In this document: in pieces, positions 25,343-33,392 of the stretch
Layout of the letters: every line of letters starts with the position of its first letter
How positions within the stretch are numbered: position 1 is the stretch's first letter
Assembly (NCBI GenBank): GCA_937859595.1
Contig: CALMAH010000030.1
Location: forward strand, 18,763-82,762
DNA from: an uncultured Acidobacteriota bacterium
Lineage (GTDB): Bacteria; Acidobacteriota; Blastocatellia; Pyrinomonadales; Pyrinomonadaceae
Length of the DNA stretch: 64,000 nt
Reading direction: 5' to 3'
Notes under the pieces: generated by a model
Seen by the model: only the letters and a program-made list of their open reading frames with translations
Databases searched by the model: none
What the model was told of the DNA's origin: nothing
Translations under genes and position numbers: made by a program

Positions 25343-25711
25343 AACTAATTCGTATCGAAAAAGCACTGATGAACAATCCGGTCGATGCTTTCGTTCACGG
25401 GCACCATGAAGTGAGGGCAAGAAGGCGCTTGAGATCGGCGCCGGTCGCAGAGTCGGCACGGAGATAATCTTGAACGTTTCCGAGCCGATGAAATTCATGT
25501 GTTTGAGCTTTATCCAATAATGACCGACATCGCTCAGGGCTGGGTTTACCGAACCTTCCTAAAGCATCCGAACGAGAACCGATTTAGCGGGGATGCCTTT
25601 GTTACTGAGCTTGGAAAAAAGGGAATAGTGGTCGGGGACAATAGACAATTCTGGCTCTTGAACGACCTCATCATCGGCGTCGGAACTTTGGCTCAGAAAG
25701 ACATAAATTAA
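25339..25711 (+). pseudogene. Remnant of a class I SAM-dependent methyltransferase
   Basis: Three frames hold consecutive pieces of one protein: MKLIRIEKALMNNPVDAF (25339 on), then KKALEIGAGRRVGTEIIL (SAM motif I), then ADEIHVFELYPIM joined directly to YRTFLKHPNENRFSGDAF and a normal-looking C-terminus ending at 25711. Intact relatives of this UbiE/COQ5-like family are about 200 residues; the centre is missing here and at least two frameshifts are needed. It overlaps the CDF gene end and the CzcA start, so it decayed in place without disturbing the operon. Residues 25499-25711 might still be translated as a 70-residue fragment. Confidence 0.7.
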
Positions 25712-28700
25712 TGATTAACGCACTTATACGCTTCTCCATAGCACAAAAACTGGTAGTGCTCCTGCTCGTCGCAATAATGGCCGCCGCGGGTGCATACAGC
25801 CTGATAAATCTACCAATTGACGCCGTGCCTGATGTAACCAACGTTCAAGTTCAGGTTCTGACGAGTGCTCCGAGCCTCGCGCCGCTCGAGATCGAACGGC
25901 AGATCACGTTCCCCGTCGAAGTGGCAATGTCCGGGATTCCGGGCGTCGAAGAAATACGCTCGGTGTCGAAATTCGGCATTTCAAACGTCACAATCGTTTT
26001 CGAAGAATCAACCGATATCTATTTCGCACGCCAACTCATTCTCGAACGTATGGCGACCGCTCGGGAAAACATCCCGCCCGGTATAGGTGCGCCGGAGATG
26101 GGGCCGATCGCGACGGGTTTGGGCGAGATCTATCAATACGAAGTTCGTGCAGAACCGGGAAGCAACTACACCGCGACCGATCTCAGAACGATCCACGACT
26201 GGAATATTCGGCGTCAGTTGATGGGCGTTCCCGGCGTGACCGAAGTTAATTCCCACGGAGGTTATGGCAAACAGTACGAAGTCCGTCTCTCACCTGAAAA
26301 GCTGCAGTCGTATGGGTTAACCCTTCACGATGTCCACGAGGCGGTGACCGCAAATAACGGCACGGTCGGCGGCGGTTATATCCAGAAAGGTGCGGAGCAA
26401 TATTTGTTGCGGGGCGTCGGTCTTATCGAAAAGATGGACGACATCACCAACGTCGTCGTCAAAACCGGCAAAGAAGGTGTACCGATCTTTGTCCGCGATC
26501 TGGGCGAAATTGTCGAGGGGCAAAGTATCAGACAAGGAGCAGCCTCGGCCAACGGTGAAGGCGAGATCGTTTCCGGCACTGCGATCATGTTGAAAGGCGA
26601 AAATTCTCGCGTAGTTTCCGAACGGATCAAAGAAAGAATTGACGAAATACGCAAGACGCTGCCTCAAGGCGTGACGATAGAGCCCTTTTATGACCGGACG
26701 GCTCTCGTCCAACGCGCGATCGCGACGGTGGAAACCAATCTGCTCGAGGGCGCGGCACTCGTGATCTTGGTTCTGCTGGTGCTGCTCGGAAATTGGCGGG
26801 GCGCTTTGCTGGTCGCGACGATAATTCCGCTCTCGATGCTTTTCGCGGCGATCCTGATGCGAATTTTCAACGTATCTGGAAACTTGATGAGCCTGGGGGC
26901 TTTGGACTTCGGATTGATCGTTGACGGCGCTGTTGTGATGGTCGAGAACGTTGTTCGTCGCAGAGCCGAAGCGCAGCACGAAGGATCGCGGGAGCCGCCG
27001 GAGCGAACGATTCTCGAGGCTTGTCTCGAAGTCGCGCGTCCCGTTGTCTTTGCCGTGGCAATTATCGGCATCGTATATTTGCCGATCCTCAGCCTTCGGG
27101 GCATCGAGGGGAAGATGTTCGTACCGATGGCTTTGACGGTCATCTTCGCTCTACTTGGTTCGCTGCTTTTATCGCTCACTTACGTCCCGGCGATGCTCGC
27201 GTTGATACTTCGCGGCAATGTTTCGGAGAAGGAAAGCTTTTTGATCCGTTGGGCGAAGCAGATCTACCGGCCCTCACTCGCGTTTGTGATGAAGTTCCGG
27301 GCACAAGTTCTTGCGATCGCTGTCGCTGCGGTACTCATTTCAGGCATAGCTTTCCCATATCTCGGCGGCGAATTTATTCCGCGTCTTGATGAAGGCGACA
27401 TTCTGGTCGGAATGCAGCTTTTGCCCAGCGTGTCGCTCGAACAATCGATGGTTGCGACGACCGAGGTGGAAAAGTCTCTCAAGGCGTTTCCCGAGGTTAA
27501 GATTGTCGTCTCAAAATGCGGAGCGCCCGCGGTCGCGACAGATTCGATGAGCCTGAACCAATGCGATATATTCGTGATGCTAAACCCGATAGACGATTGG
27601 AAATCGGGTTGGTCGAAGGAAAAACTGATCGAAGAAATGTCGAAAAAGCTGGAATCGGAAGTTCCCGTCGCGGCTTCGTTTGAATACATACAGCCGATCG
27701 AAATGCGCGTCAACGAACTGATCGCGGGAACGCGGGGCGATCTTGCGGTAAAGCTTTTTGGCGACGATTTGGACGTCCTGGCGGAAAAAGGAGAAGAGAT
27801 CGAAAGAGCTCTCGCGAAGGTCAACGGTGCTGAGGAGACAAAGGTCGAGGTCACGACGGGCTTGCCGCAGTTGCAGATCAAGCCCGACCGTGCGGCCATG
27901 GCCCGCTACGGTTTGAACGTCGAGGACGTGAATGAGCTCGTCGAGGCGATCTTTGCCGGCCAGAAAGCGGGCGAGGTTTTCGAGGGCGAACAGCGTTTCG
28001 ATATAGTTCTGCGTTTGGACGAGAACGCCAGCAAGTCAGTGGAAGCGGTCCGCGACTTGATGCTCACCGCGCCAAACGGCCAGCGTGTGCCGCTCGCACA
28101 GGTAGCGGATATTTCCCTGGTCGAGGGAGCCGCACAGATCTCCCGCGAGGCTACGCGTCGAAGAATTGTAGTATCGACCAACATCCGTGACCGCGACATC
28201 GCGAGTTTCGTGGCCGAAGCGAAGAGTAAAATCGGAACGGAAGTGACCTTGCCGCCCGGATATTATTTGCAATGGGGCGGGGCCTTTGAAAATCTGGAGC
28301 GCGCGACCAATCGACTGTTGATCGTCGTACCGATCGCGCTATTCCTGATCTTTGTGATGCTGTTCTCCACCTTCGGGTCCGCAAAGCAAGCGTTGATGAT
28401 CTATACCGGAATCCCCTTCGCGATCGTCGGCGGCGTTGTGGCGCTGGCTTTACGCGGAATGCCGTTCTCAATATCCGCGGGTGTTGGTTTTATCGCTCTA
28501 TTTGGCGTCGCGGTATTGAACGGCGTCGTAATGGTCAGCTTCATCAACCATCTCCGGGAAGAAGGCAAGTCGGTGGTGGATGCGGTGAACGAAGGCGCGA
28601 TGACACGCCTGCGTCCCGTTCTGATGACCGCCCTCGTCGCCAGTCTCGGCTTCATCCCGATGGCCCTTGCCACAAGCGCCGGGGCCGAAGTGCAACGACC

Positions 28701-28818
28701 GCTGGCCACCGTCGTCATCGGCGGGCTTATAACGTCGACCCTGCTCACGCTCCTGATATTGCCGACGCTCTACGCGTGGTTCGAAAAAGACGTGGAAGGC
28801 GAATTCACGGAGGATTAG
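25711..28818 (+). CDS. czcA: CzcA/CusA-family RND heavy-metal efflux pump
   Basis: The protein is 1,035 residues, full length for the HME-RND family, with twelve TM segments in two sets and large periplasmic loops. The proton-relay motif DFGLIVDGAVVMVEN has D399, D405 and E412, as in CzcA of divalent-cation exporters. QYEVRAEPG, GVTEVNSHGGYGKQYEV and RLDEGDILVGMQLLPSVSL are family signatures. It should expel divalent metal ions (Zn/Co/Cd-type by motif, inferred) through CzcB and CzcC. The ATG shares a base with the TAA of the methyltransferase remnant. Confidence 0.92.
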   Translation: MINALIRFSIAQKLVVLLLVAIMAAAGAYSLINLPIDAVPDVTNVQVQVLTSAPSLAPLEIERQITFPVEVAMSGIPGVEEIRSVSKFGISNVTIVFEESTDIYFARQLILERMATARENIPPGIGAPEMGPIATGLGEIYQYEVRAEPGSNYTATDLRTIHDWNIRRQLMGVPGVTEVNSHGGYGKQYEVRLSPEKLQSYGLTLHDVHEAVTANNGTVGGGYIQKGAEQYLLRGVGLIEKMDDITNVVVKTGKEGVPIFVRDLGEIVEGQSIRQGAASANGEGEIVSGTAIMLKGENSRVVSERIKERIDEIRKTLPQGVTIEPFYDRTALVQRAIATVETNLLEGAALVILVLLVLLGNWRGALLVATIIPLSMLFAAILMRIFNVSGNLMSLGALDFGLIVDGAVVMVENVVRRRAEAQHEGSREPPERTILEACLEVARPVVFAVAIIGIVYLPILSLRGIEGKMFVPMALTVIFALLGSLLLSLTYVPAMLALILRGNVSEKESFLIRWAKQIYRPSLAFVMKFRAQVLAIAVAAVLISGIAFPYLGGEFIPRLDEGDILVGMQLLPSVSLEQSMVATTEVEKSLKAFPEVKIVVSKCGAPAVATDSMSLNQCDIFVMLNPIDDWKSGWSKEKLIEEMSKKLESEVPVAASFEYIQPIEMRVNELIAGTRGDLAVKLFGDDLDVLAEKGEEIERALAKVNGAEETKVEVTTGLPQLQIKPDRAAMARYGLNVEDVNELVEAIFAGQKAGEVFEGEQRFDIVLRLDENASKSVEAVRDLMLTAPNGQRVPLAQVADISLVEGAAQISREATRRRIVVSTNIRDRDIASFVAEAKSKIGTEVTLPPGYYLQWGGAFENLERATNRLLIVVPIALFLIFVMLFSTFGSAKQALMIYTGIPFAIVGGVVALALRGMPFSISAGVGFIALFGVAVLNGVVMVSFINHLREEGKSVVDAVNEGAMTRLRPVLMTALVASLGFIPMALATSAGAEVQRPLATVVIGGLITSTLLTLLILPTLYAWFEKDVEGEFTED

Positions 28819-28821
28819 AAA

Positions 28822-29121
28822 ATGAAACTAATTATCGCGATTGTGCGGCCGTTCACAGTGGAAAAGATCGTAACGGCGTTCGAACAGATCGAAGGCTTTC
28901 CCGGAATGACGCTGAGCGACTCAGAAGGATTTGGGCAAAGATTGTTGACGACGACTTACGACGCTCTCGATCCTTTCAAACCGAACAAACGGATCGAGAT
29001 CGGGGCAGATGACGAGATGGTTGACCGCATTGTTGCGGCGATCCGGGAGAACGCACACACCGGCAAGAAGGGTGACGGGATCATTCTCGTGATTCCTCTC
29101 GATAAGGCTGTGCTGATCTGA
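28822..29121 (+). CDS. PII-like signalling protein in the efflux operon
   Basis: The protein is 99 residues. KLIIAIVRPFTVEKIVTAFE at the start and RENAHTGKKGDGIILVIPLD at the end are PII-superfamily strands and the B-loop. The T-loop region is altered (GFGQRLLTTTYDALD) and the uridylylated tyrosine context of GlnB is absent. PII-like proteins encoded beside metal RND pumps are known and may sense metal or nucleotides; the role here is inferred. It lies 3 bases after czcA. Confidence 0.75.
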   Translation: MKLIIAIVRPFTVEKIVTAFEQIEGFPGMTLSDSEGFGQRLLTTTYDALDPFKPNKRIEIGADDEMVDRIVAAIRENAHTGKKGDGIILVIPLDKAVLI

Positions 29122-29133
29122 CAGTCGCTGGAC

Positions 29134-29352
29134 ATGAGTTTAGCTTTTTCATTTTCGTCCAACTTGTTTTGGTTAGGGGCCATGGTTGCGGTCTCTTTGA
29201 CTGTGATTATTCTCTTGATTGCCAAGTTCGGGTTGAAGCGGCACAAATTCAAAACGGCCGATCTAAAAGCGGCGGGGCTCAACCATCAGCAGAGGCGTGA
29301 GTGGCGGGCGGCATTTAGACGAAAACATAGGATCCATAAGCGCCGCCGCTGA
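29134..29352 (+). CDS. Small membrane protein with very basic C-terminus
   Basis: The protein is 72 residues. One TM helix (FWLGAMVAVSLTVIILLIAKF) is followed by a strongly basic cytoplasmic tail (HQQRREWRAAFRRKHRIHKR). No family is recognised. Position between the PII-like and CDF genes, 12 bases after the former, suggests a role in the efflux operon. Confidence 0.55.
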   Translation: MSLAFSFSSNLFWLGAMVAVSLTVIILLIAKFGLKRHKFKTADLKAAGLNHQQRREWRAAFRRKHRIHKRRR

Positions 29353-29393
29353 CTGTAAAAGAATCTGTACCAAGCAAGAGTTCACCAAGATAT

Positions 29394-30290
29394 ATGGGAC
29401 AAGGACATACGCATCAAGTATCTGCTTCCGCCAAGAACAAGAAACCCCTTACGATAGTTTTCTTTTTAACGCTGACCTATCTGATCGTCGAGGTGATCGG
29501 CGGATTGTGGACGGGAAGTCTGGCGTTGCTTGCCGATGCGGGGCACATGCTAACCGATGTCGCCGGCGTGGGCCTCGCTCTCCTGGCTATTTGGTTTGCC
29601 GAAAAGCCCGCCTCGCCGGAGAGAACCTACGGGTACTACCGCGTCGAGATTCTCGCGGCGCTAACGAACGCGGTCGTATTGATCTTGATCTCGCTTTACA
29701 TTCTTTATGAAGCCTACGAGCGTTTCAAGAATCCACCGGAGGTCGAAAGCGGTGGAATGCTCGCCGTCGCCGCGATCGGATTGATAGTAAACTTCGTCGG
29801 AGTGTTTATTCTGCGAGCTGGTTCAAAAGAAAGCCTGAACATGAAGGGCGCATATTTTGAGGTACTTTCGGATATGCTTACGTCCGTGGGCGTGATCATC
29901 GCTGGCATTATTATGCTGACGACCGGTTGGTATTACGCTGATCCGCTGATCTCCGCGGGCATCGGCTTGTTTATCTTGCCGCGCACATGGTCCTTGCTAA
30001 AGGATGCGGTCGGAGTTCTCCTCGAAGGCACGCCTTCAGACGTAAACATCGCGACGTTACGCGATAAGCTTTCCAAGCTTGAAGGCGTTGCCGACATTCA
30101 TGATCTTCACGTCTGGTCATTGACTTCCGGTGTAAATGCCCTGAGCGTTCACGCCGTACTTACCGCGGGCTCGGAGCACGACGAGGTTCTCGAACGAGTT
30201 CATAAATGCTGCACTTCGGAATTTAAGATCACTCACGTCACCGCCCAAACCGAGCGCGAAGGTTTCGGCTGCCACGAAACGCATTTGTAA
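29394..30290 (+). CDS. czcD: CzcD-type CDF zinc/cadmium transporter
   Basis: The protein is 298 residues, normal CDF length. A His-containing start (MGQGHTHQV) is followed by six TM segments. The metal sites are complete: LLADAGHMLTDVAGVGLALL in TM2 (H and D residues) and KGAYFEVLSDMLTSVGVI in TM5. A cytoplasmic C-terminal domain with GVADIHDLHVWSLTSG and VHAVLTAG closes the protein. It exports divalent cations from the cytoplasm to the periplasm, feeding the RND pump. This is the third and only classical CDF in the cluster. Confidence 0.9.
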   Translation: MGQGHTHQVSASAKNKKPLTIVFFLTLTYLIVEVIGGLWTGSLALLADAGHMLTDVAGVGLALLAIWFAEKPASPERTYGYYRVEILAALTNAVVLILISLYILYEAYERFKNPPEVESGGMLAVAAIGLIVNFVGVFILRAGSKESLNMKGAYFEVLSDMLTSVGVIIAGIIMLTTGWYYADPLISAGIGLFILPRTWSLLKDAVGVLLEGTPSDVNIATLRDKLSKLEGVADIHDLHVWSLTSGVNALSVHAVLTAGSEHDEVLERVHKCCTSEFKITHVTAQTEREGFGCHETHL

Positions 30291-30362
30291 ATTGGGGTTT
30301 GCTCATTGCAGAATGTTCGCTCGACAATAAGCTAGAAGCGCATCGCGTAGCGTAAGCGGAAT

Positions 30363-30506
30363 ATGGAAACGGAAAGGAGTTTGTCTCATCTATTGTCGGA
30401 ACATCCGTTTGTGCTATTCCTGATCGGTGCTTTTTTGATGATGTCTCTTCTAGCAGTAATTGGAATTTTCTTTTGGAGACGTTCACAGCGAAAAACGAAG
30501 CGGTAG
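30363..30506 (+). CDS. Very small single-pass membrane protein
   Basis: This 47-residue frame (ATG 30363, TAG 30504) has a polar N-terminus, one strong TM helix (FVLFLIGAFLMMSLLAVIGI) and a basic end (RRSQRKTKR), a layout that satisfies the positive-inside rule. It lies between czcD and the DUF3703 gene on the same strand. No homologue is recognised; support comes from composition and operon position. Confidence 0.45.
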   Translation: METERSLSHLLSEHPFVLFLIGAFLMMSLLAVIGIFFWRRSQRKTKR

Positions 30507-30559
30507 GCAAAATGAGCTTCGTGGGCCGAGGCCCGAGGCGAGGTTTACAATCATTGGGT

Positions 30560-30910
30560 ATGGACAAGCTTAGCGAACATATTGATGCAGAGATTATTTG
30601 TGCTGACAGATCCCTTGAGAACGGCGATATAGCCCCTGCATTCGAACATCTCGAACGGGCCCATGTACTGGGACAGTCCATAACTTATCAACACACCCGT
30701 ATTCATTGGCGGATGTTGAAAATTGGTTGGAAAAGGAAAGACGCGCGGGAGATATTTGGGCAGTTAGTTCGCATCGTCGGAGCTGCCACCAAAACGGCCT
30801 TTGGCATTTATCCAACGGGTAACACAGGTGGTTCGAATGTCTGGTTTTTCCGACCGATGCCGATCGCCGAAGACTTGAAACAGATCCTCGATAAAACGAA
30901 GAAAAATTAG
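30560..30910 (+). CDS. DUF3703 family protein
   Basis: The protein is 116 residues from ATG 30560; the frame is open back to 30473 but only the shorter form fits the family. HLERAHVLGQSITYQHTRIH, RMLKIGWKRKDAREIFGQL and GNTGGSNVWFFRPMPIAEDL match DUF3703. Members are often found at the end of heavy-metal resistance clusters; function unknown. It is the last gene of the metal operon and is followed by a terminator. Confidence 0.75.
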   Translation: MDKLSEHIDAEIICADRSLENGDIAPAFEHLERAHVLGQSITYQHTRIHWRMLKIGWKRKDAREIFGQLVRIVGAATKTAFGIYPTGNTGGSNVWFFRPMPIAEDLKQILDKTKKN

Positions 30911-30936
30911 CCGCCGTTATACAGCGGCGATTCAAG

Positions 30937-30970
30937 CTGGGTCCGTCTTTCGAGGCGGACCCAGTTTTCA
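30937..30970 (+). terminator. Intrinsic terminator of the metal-efflux operon
   Basis: CTGGGTCCG (30937-30945) pairs with CGGACCCAG (30956-30964) and is followed by TTTTC. A smaller GCCGC/GCGGC hairpin precedes it at 30911-30929. From here to 31193 (about 220 bases) I see no gene. Confidence 0.85.
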
Positions 30971-31193
30971 TTTCAAACTTGGACAGATTGGGATACGCCG
31001 GCAAGAATGTGCCCTCTTTATCGCTCAGATTTGAACCCTCGTGGATTGATCGATGCCCAACCGCGGCACTTGGCTGGCTCGAAAATCAACCGATAGGTTA
31101 GAAAAGAAACCATTCTTGGATAGCCCGCACGAGGTTAAACAGTGACCGATCACTCCAGTCGTCAGTAGCGTCAGCCTTTCGCGAGGGTGCAGA

Positions 31194-31427
31194 TCAAGCA
31201 GCGACTCCTACGTAAGTGCGCCGCTTTCCGGCGATCCGGTCTTCATATTCCAGTATGTCGACGATTCTGTAGCGAATTTGATTGCCAATCCTGATCGCTC
31301 TTAAATGGCGAGGGTTCGACTTTGGCAAGGCTCGAAGTCGCTGGAACCTCTTCGCAATAGCATCGACTGATCCGGTGAGGTGCCATCTTTCTGCAAGCTG
31401 CTGGTTATCAAGAATTTCATTGTTCAT
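31194..31427 (-). CDS. Small HTH protein, excisionase/AlpA-like
   Basis: The protein is 77 residues from ATG 31427 (the frame is open further upstream to 31628 but that part looks non-coding). LDNQQLAERWHLTGSVDAIA, KRFQRLRALP and RAIRIGNQIRYRIVDILEYE are the helix-turn-helix and wing of HTH_17/excisionase-type DNA-binding proteins. It sits about 250 bases from the tRNA-Leu 3' end, the usual place for a directionality factor or a terminal regulator of an integrative element. No integrase follows it. Confidence 0.65.
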   Translation of the reverse strand: MNNEILDNQQLAERWHLTGSVDAIAKRFQRLRALPKSNPRHLRAIRIGNQIRYRIVDILEYEDRIAGKRRTYVGVAA

Positions 31428-31605
31428 CCGGGTATCGTCCTCCAACTTACAACCATCGATGGCAAAAGTTATGCCGAAAAAACTACTGAATAATCCCGAG
31501 AGCAAAGGCCGGGTCACCTGCGGTCGGAATCGGTCACTTTCAGTCACATATGGAAGGAGTTCTCGCCGAAAATTCCCCCCCAAATTCCCCCCCGAGGGAC
31601 ATTTT

Positions 31606-31642
31606 AGACAAAAAAAGAGACCAGCCAATTTTCGGGCTAGTC
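31606..31642 (-). terminator. Terminator downstream of tRNA-Leu
   Basis: On the minus strand GACTAGCC and GGCTGGTC pair (one G-T pair; plus-strand 31619-31642) and are followed by a run of seven T residues. It lies 30 bases past the tRNA 3' end and probably terminates the tRNA transcript. Confidence 0.8.
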
Positions 31643-31672
31643 CCTAAGTCTCTAAAAACAAATGAGTTAGCT

Positions 31673-31700
31673 TGGTACTGAGGGCGGGAGTCGAACCCGC
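31673..31700. other. Probable attachment site in the tRNA-Leu 3' end
   Basis: Everything to the left is mobile-element or cargo sequence and everything to the right looks like core chromosome. The tRNA 3' end faces the element, and tyrosine-recombinase elements commonly use tRNA 3' ends as attB. I found no second copy of this segment inside the window; the other end must lie to the left. Exact core limits are not determined. Confidence 0.4.
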
Positions 31701-31759
31701 ACGAACCTTAGTTCACAGGATTTTAAGTCCTGGGCGTCTACCAATTCCGCCACCCCAGC
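31673..31759 (-). tRNA. tRNA-Leu (anticodon UAA)
   Basis: The reverse strand folds as an 87-nt class II tRNA with encoded CCA. The D-arm has GGCGGAATTGGTAGACGC, the anticodon stem-loop CAGGACTTAAAATCCTG contains UAA, a variable arm is present, and the T-arm is GCGGGTTCGACTCCCGC. In the acceptor stem GCTGGGG pairs with CCTCAGT, giving G-U wobbles at pairs 1-72 and 5-68. These are unusual and could mark replacement of the 3' half by an integrating element. Confidence 0.95.
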
Positions 31760-31890
31760 ACAATAAGGGAGGTTAGCATATACAAACCCAAAAACGAAAG
31801 AATTGACCTCGGTGGTACGAACGCGGGAGAACGCTCTTCTGTAATAGATTTGTGCTACTATGCAAAAAGGATCGGATCCGTTCGACGGAT

Positions 31891-32370
31891 ATGGAAAATA
31901 TTGCTTGGATCTTTTGGTTAGTGCTCGGCATAATCCTGATAATTGCTGAGATCTTCACCCTTGGTTTCGTCCTATTCTGGTTTGGGCTTGGGGCAATAGC
32001 CGCTGCCTTTGTAGGATTTATCGGATTTGGGGTCTTCTGGCAGTTCCTTGTTTTCGCTGGCGTTTCAATGACACTTACGGTCATGTCCCGAACGATCTTT
32101 TCGAACTATATGTGGGGCAAAGGAAGCGACGAGATAAAAACCGGTGCCGATGCACTGCCGGGACGCGTAGGAACGGTCACGACGGGAAGCAAAGGATCGC
32201 TGCACGAGGCGGCCGTTAAGGTCTACGGTTCTGAGTGGACGGCATTTCCGGAGGATGGCGAGACCAAATTCTTGGAGGGGGACAAGGTCGAGGTTGTCCG
32301 CGTTACCGGTTCTACAATTTACGTCAGATCGGTAGCGAGAGAACTCCCGGGCTGGAAGCAAGAGGACTAA
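31891..32370 (+). CDS. NfeD family membrane protein
   Basis: The protein is 159 residues from ATG 31891. Three to four hydrophobic segments (WIFWLVLGIILIIAEIFTLG, LFWFGLGAIAAAFVGF, LVFAGVSMTLTVMS) precede a C-terminal OB-fold domain (LPGRVGTVTTG, EGDKVEVVRVTGSTIYV). This is the short NfeD1b type, usually paired with a stomatin/SPFH gene; none is beside it here. The phosphatase gene is convergent, 12 bases away. Confidence 0.85.
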   Translation: MENIAWIFWLVLGIILIIAEIFTLGFVLFWFGLGAIAAAFVGFIGFGVFWQFLVFAGVSMTLTVMSRTIFSNYMWGKGSDEIKTGADALPGRVGTVTTGSKGSLHEAAVKVYGSEWTAFPEDGETKFLEGDKVEVVRVTGSTIYVRSVARELPGWKQED

Positions 32371-32382
32371 ACAGGGCTGTAC

Positions 32383-33318
32383 CTAAACGATCTCTGCGGT
32401 ATCCTGATCTGCCGTATCGTGGATATTTCCAAGGTCGATAAGTTCGATCTGGACCTCTTCACCTACCGGCTCCGCCAGCCCTTCACCATCGAGTTTCGCG
32501 ATAACGAGGGTGATATTGTCTTCCCCGCCATTTGCATTTGCTTCGGTCACCAACTCAGCACATGCCATTTCAAGCGAATCCAGGTTTTCCAAAATTACTC
32601 GCTGCATACCGGCTGCGCTGACCTTGTTCGAAAGTCCGTCGCTGCACAAAAGAACAATGTCTCCCTTGTTTGGCAGGAGCCGCGCGGACACCGGGAAGAT
32701 CTCGCTTTGCGCCCCAAGTGCCTGCAATATTACGTTCTTCAGAGTATGGGTCTCGGCCTCTTCAGGCGAGATCTGCTGTGCATCAATTAGCTGTTGAACC
32801 AGCGACTGATCCTTTGTGACCTGGTATATTTTTCCATTACGAATAAGATAGGCGCGGCTATCGCCGACTTGGATCAGGTCAATACCGCGCGGCGTTATTC
32901 CGATACCGGTGAACGTGGCTCCCATTCCTTGGAACTGGGGGTCGGACCGGCCTTGCTGATGAACAAGATGATTGGCGTAAAGCGTTGCGTTATATAGCTT
33001 TGCGATCAGATTGTAATCGTAGGCCTCTGGGGTAAGGGTTTCCTCCAGGTCTTCGTCAAGGAGCTTTTCACATACACATTCGACCGCCATTTTGCTGGCT
33101 ACTTCTCCAGCCATTGCCCCACCCATGCCGTCGGAAACCGCGAGAACGACACCGTTATCGTCGATATCAAACTGCTGGCTCTCGATCACAAATTCGCCAT
33201 TGTCCTGGGAGCCGGTCCATGCGCGCGACCGCGAGATGTGCAGAAGAAGGTAATTGTCCTCATTACCCTTCCGGACACGTCCTACATGTGAAGTTGCATG
33301 AGCTTCAACAGTTAGCAT
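32383..33318 (-). CDS. PP2C-family serine/threonine protein phosphatase
   Basis: The protein is 311 residues. Metal-site motifs are in order: RKGNEDNYLL, VSDGMGGAMAGEVAS, MGATFTGIGI, VGDSRAYLIRNGKIYQVTKD, LLCSDGLSNKV and GGEDNITLVIAK, which is a complete PppA/Stp1-type PP2C core. It removes phosphate from Ser/Thr-phosphorylated proteins using two Mn/Mg ions. There is an insertion (RAWTGSQDNGEFVIESQQ) after the first motif. No kinase gene is adjacent. The C-terminal 40 residues are acidic. Confidence 0.9.
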   Translation of the reverse strand: MLTVEAHATSHVGRVRKGNEDNYLLLHISRSRAWTGSQDNGEFVIESQQFDIDDNGVVLAVSDGMGGAMAGEVASKMAVECVCEKLLDEDLEETLTPEAYDYNLIAKLYNATLYANHLVHQQGRSDPQFQGMGATFTGIGITPRGIDLIQVGDSRAYLIRNGKIYQVTKDQSLVQQLIDAQQISPEEAETHTLKNVILQALGAQSEIFPVSARLLPNKGDIVLLCSDGLSNKVSAAGMQRVILENLDSLEMACAELVTEANANGGEDNITLVIAKLDGEGLAEPVGEEVQIELIDLGNIHDTADQDTAEIV

Positions 33319-33392
33319 ATTCGAATTCAGAAAACGATAATTACCCCTCTTGTACCATTAGAAGTCCCGCCCAAACCATACACTCTCGGAAA

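Noticed and set aside
25339..25467. Short separate gene after the second CDF (42 codons)
   Set aside because: It reads as the N-terminus of a methyltransferase that runs off-frame; treated as part of the pseudogene.
30594..31004. Minus-strand open frame of 136 codons across the DUF3703 gene
   Set aside because: It is antisense to a gene with clear family motifs and has no recognisable protein features.
31561..31605. C-run repeats AATTCCCCCCC twice near the tRNA
   Set aside because: Two short imperfect copies only; no link to attachment-site structure can be shown, so they are not listed as a feature.
31428..31628. N-terminal extension of the excisionase-like protein
   Set aside because: The upstream frame is open but has Gly/Pro-rich, non-family sequence; the ATG at 31427 gives a normal HTH protein.
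1..31672. Integrase, relaxase or conjugation genes for the element
   Set aside because: No tyrosine or serine recombinase, relaxase, VirB/TraG-type or ParB protein is encoded in the visible part, so self-transfer cannot be claimed.
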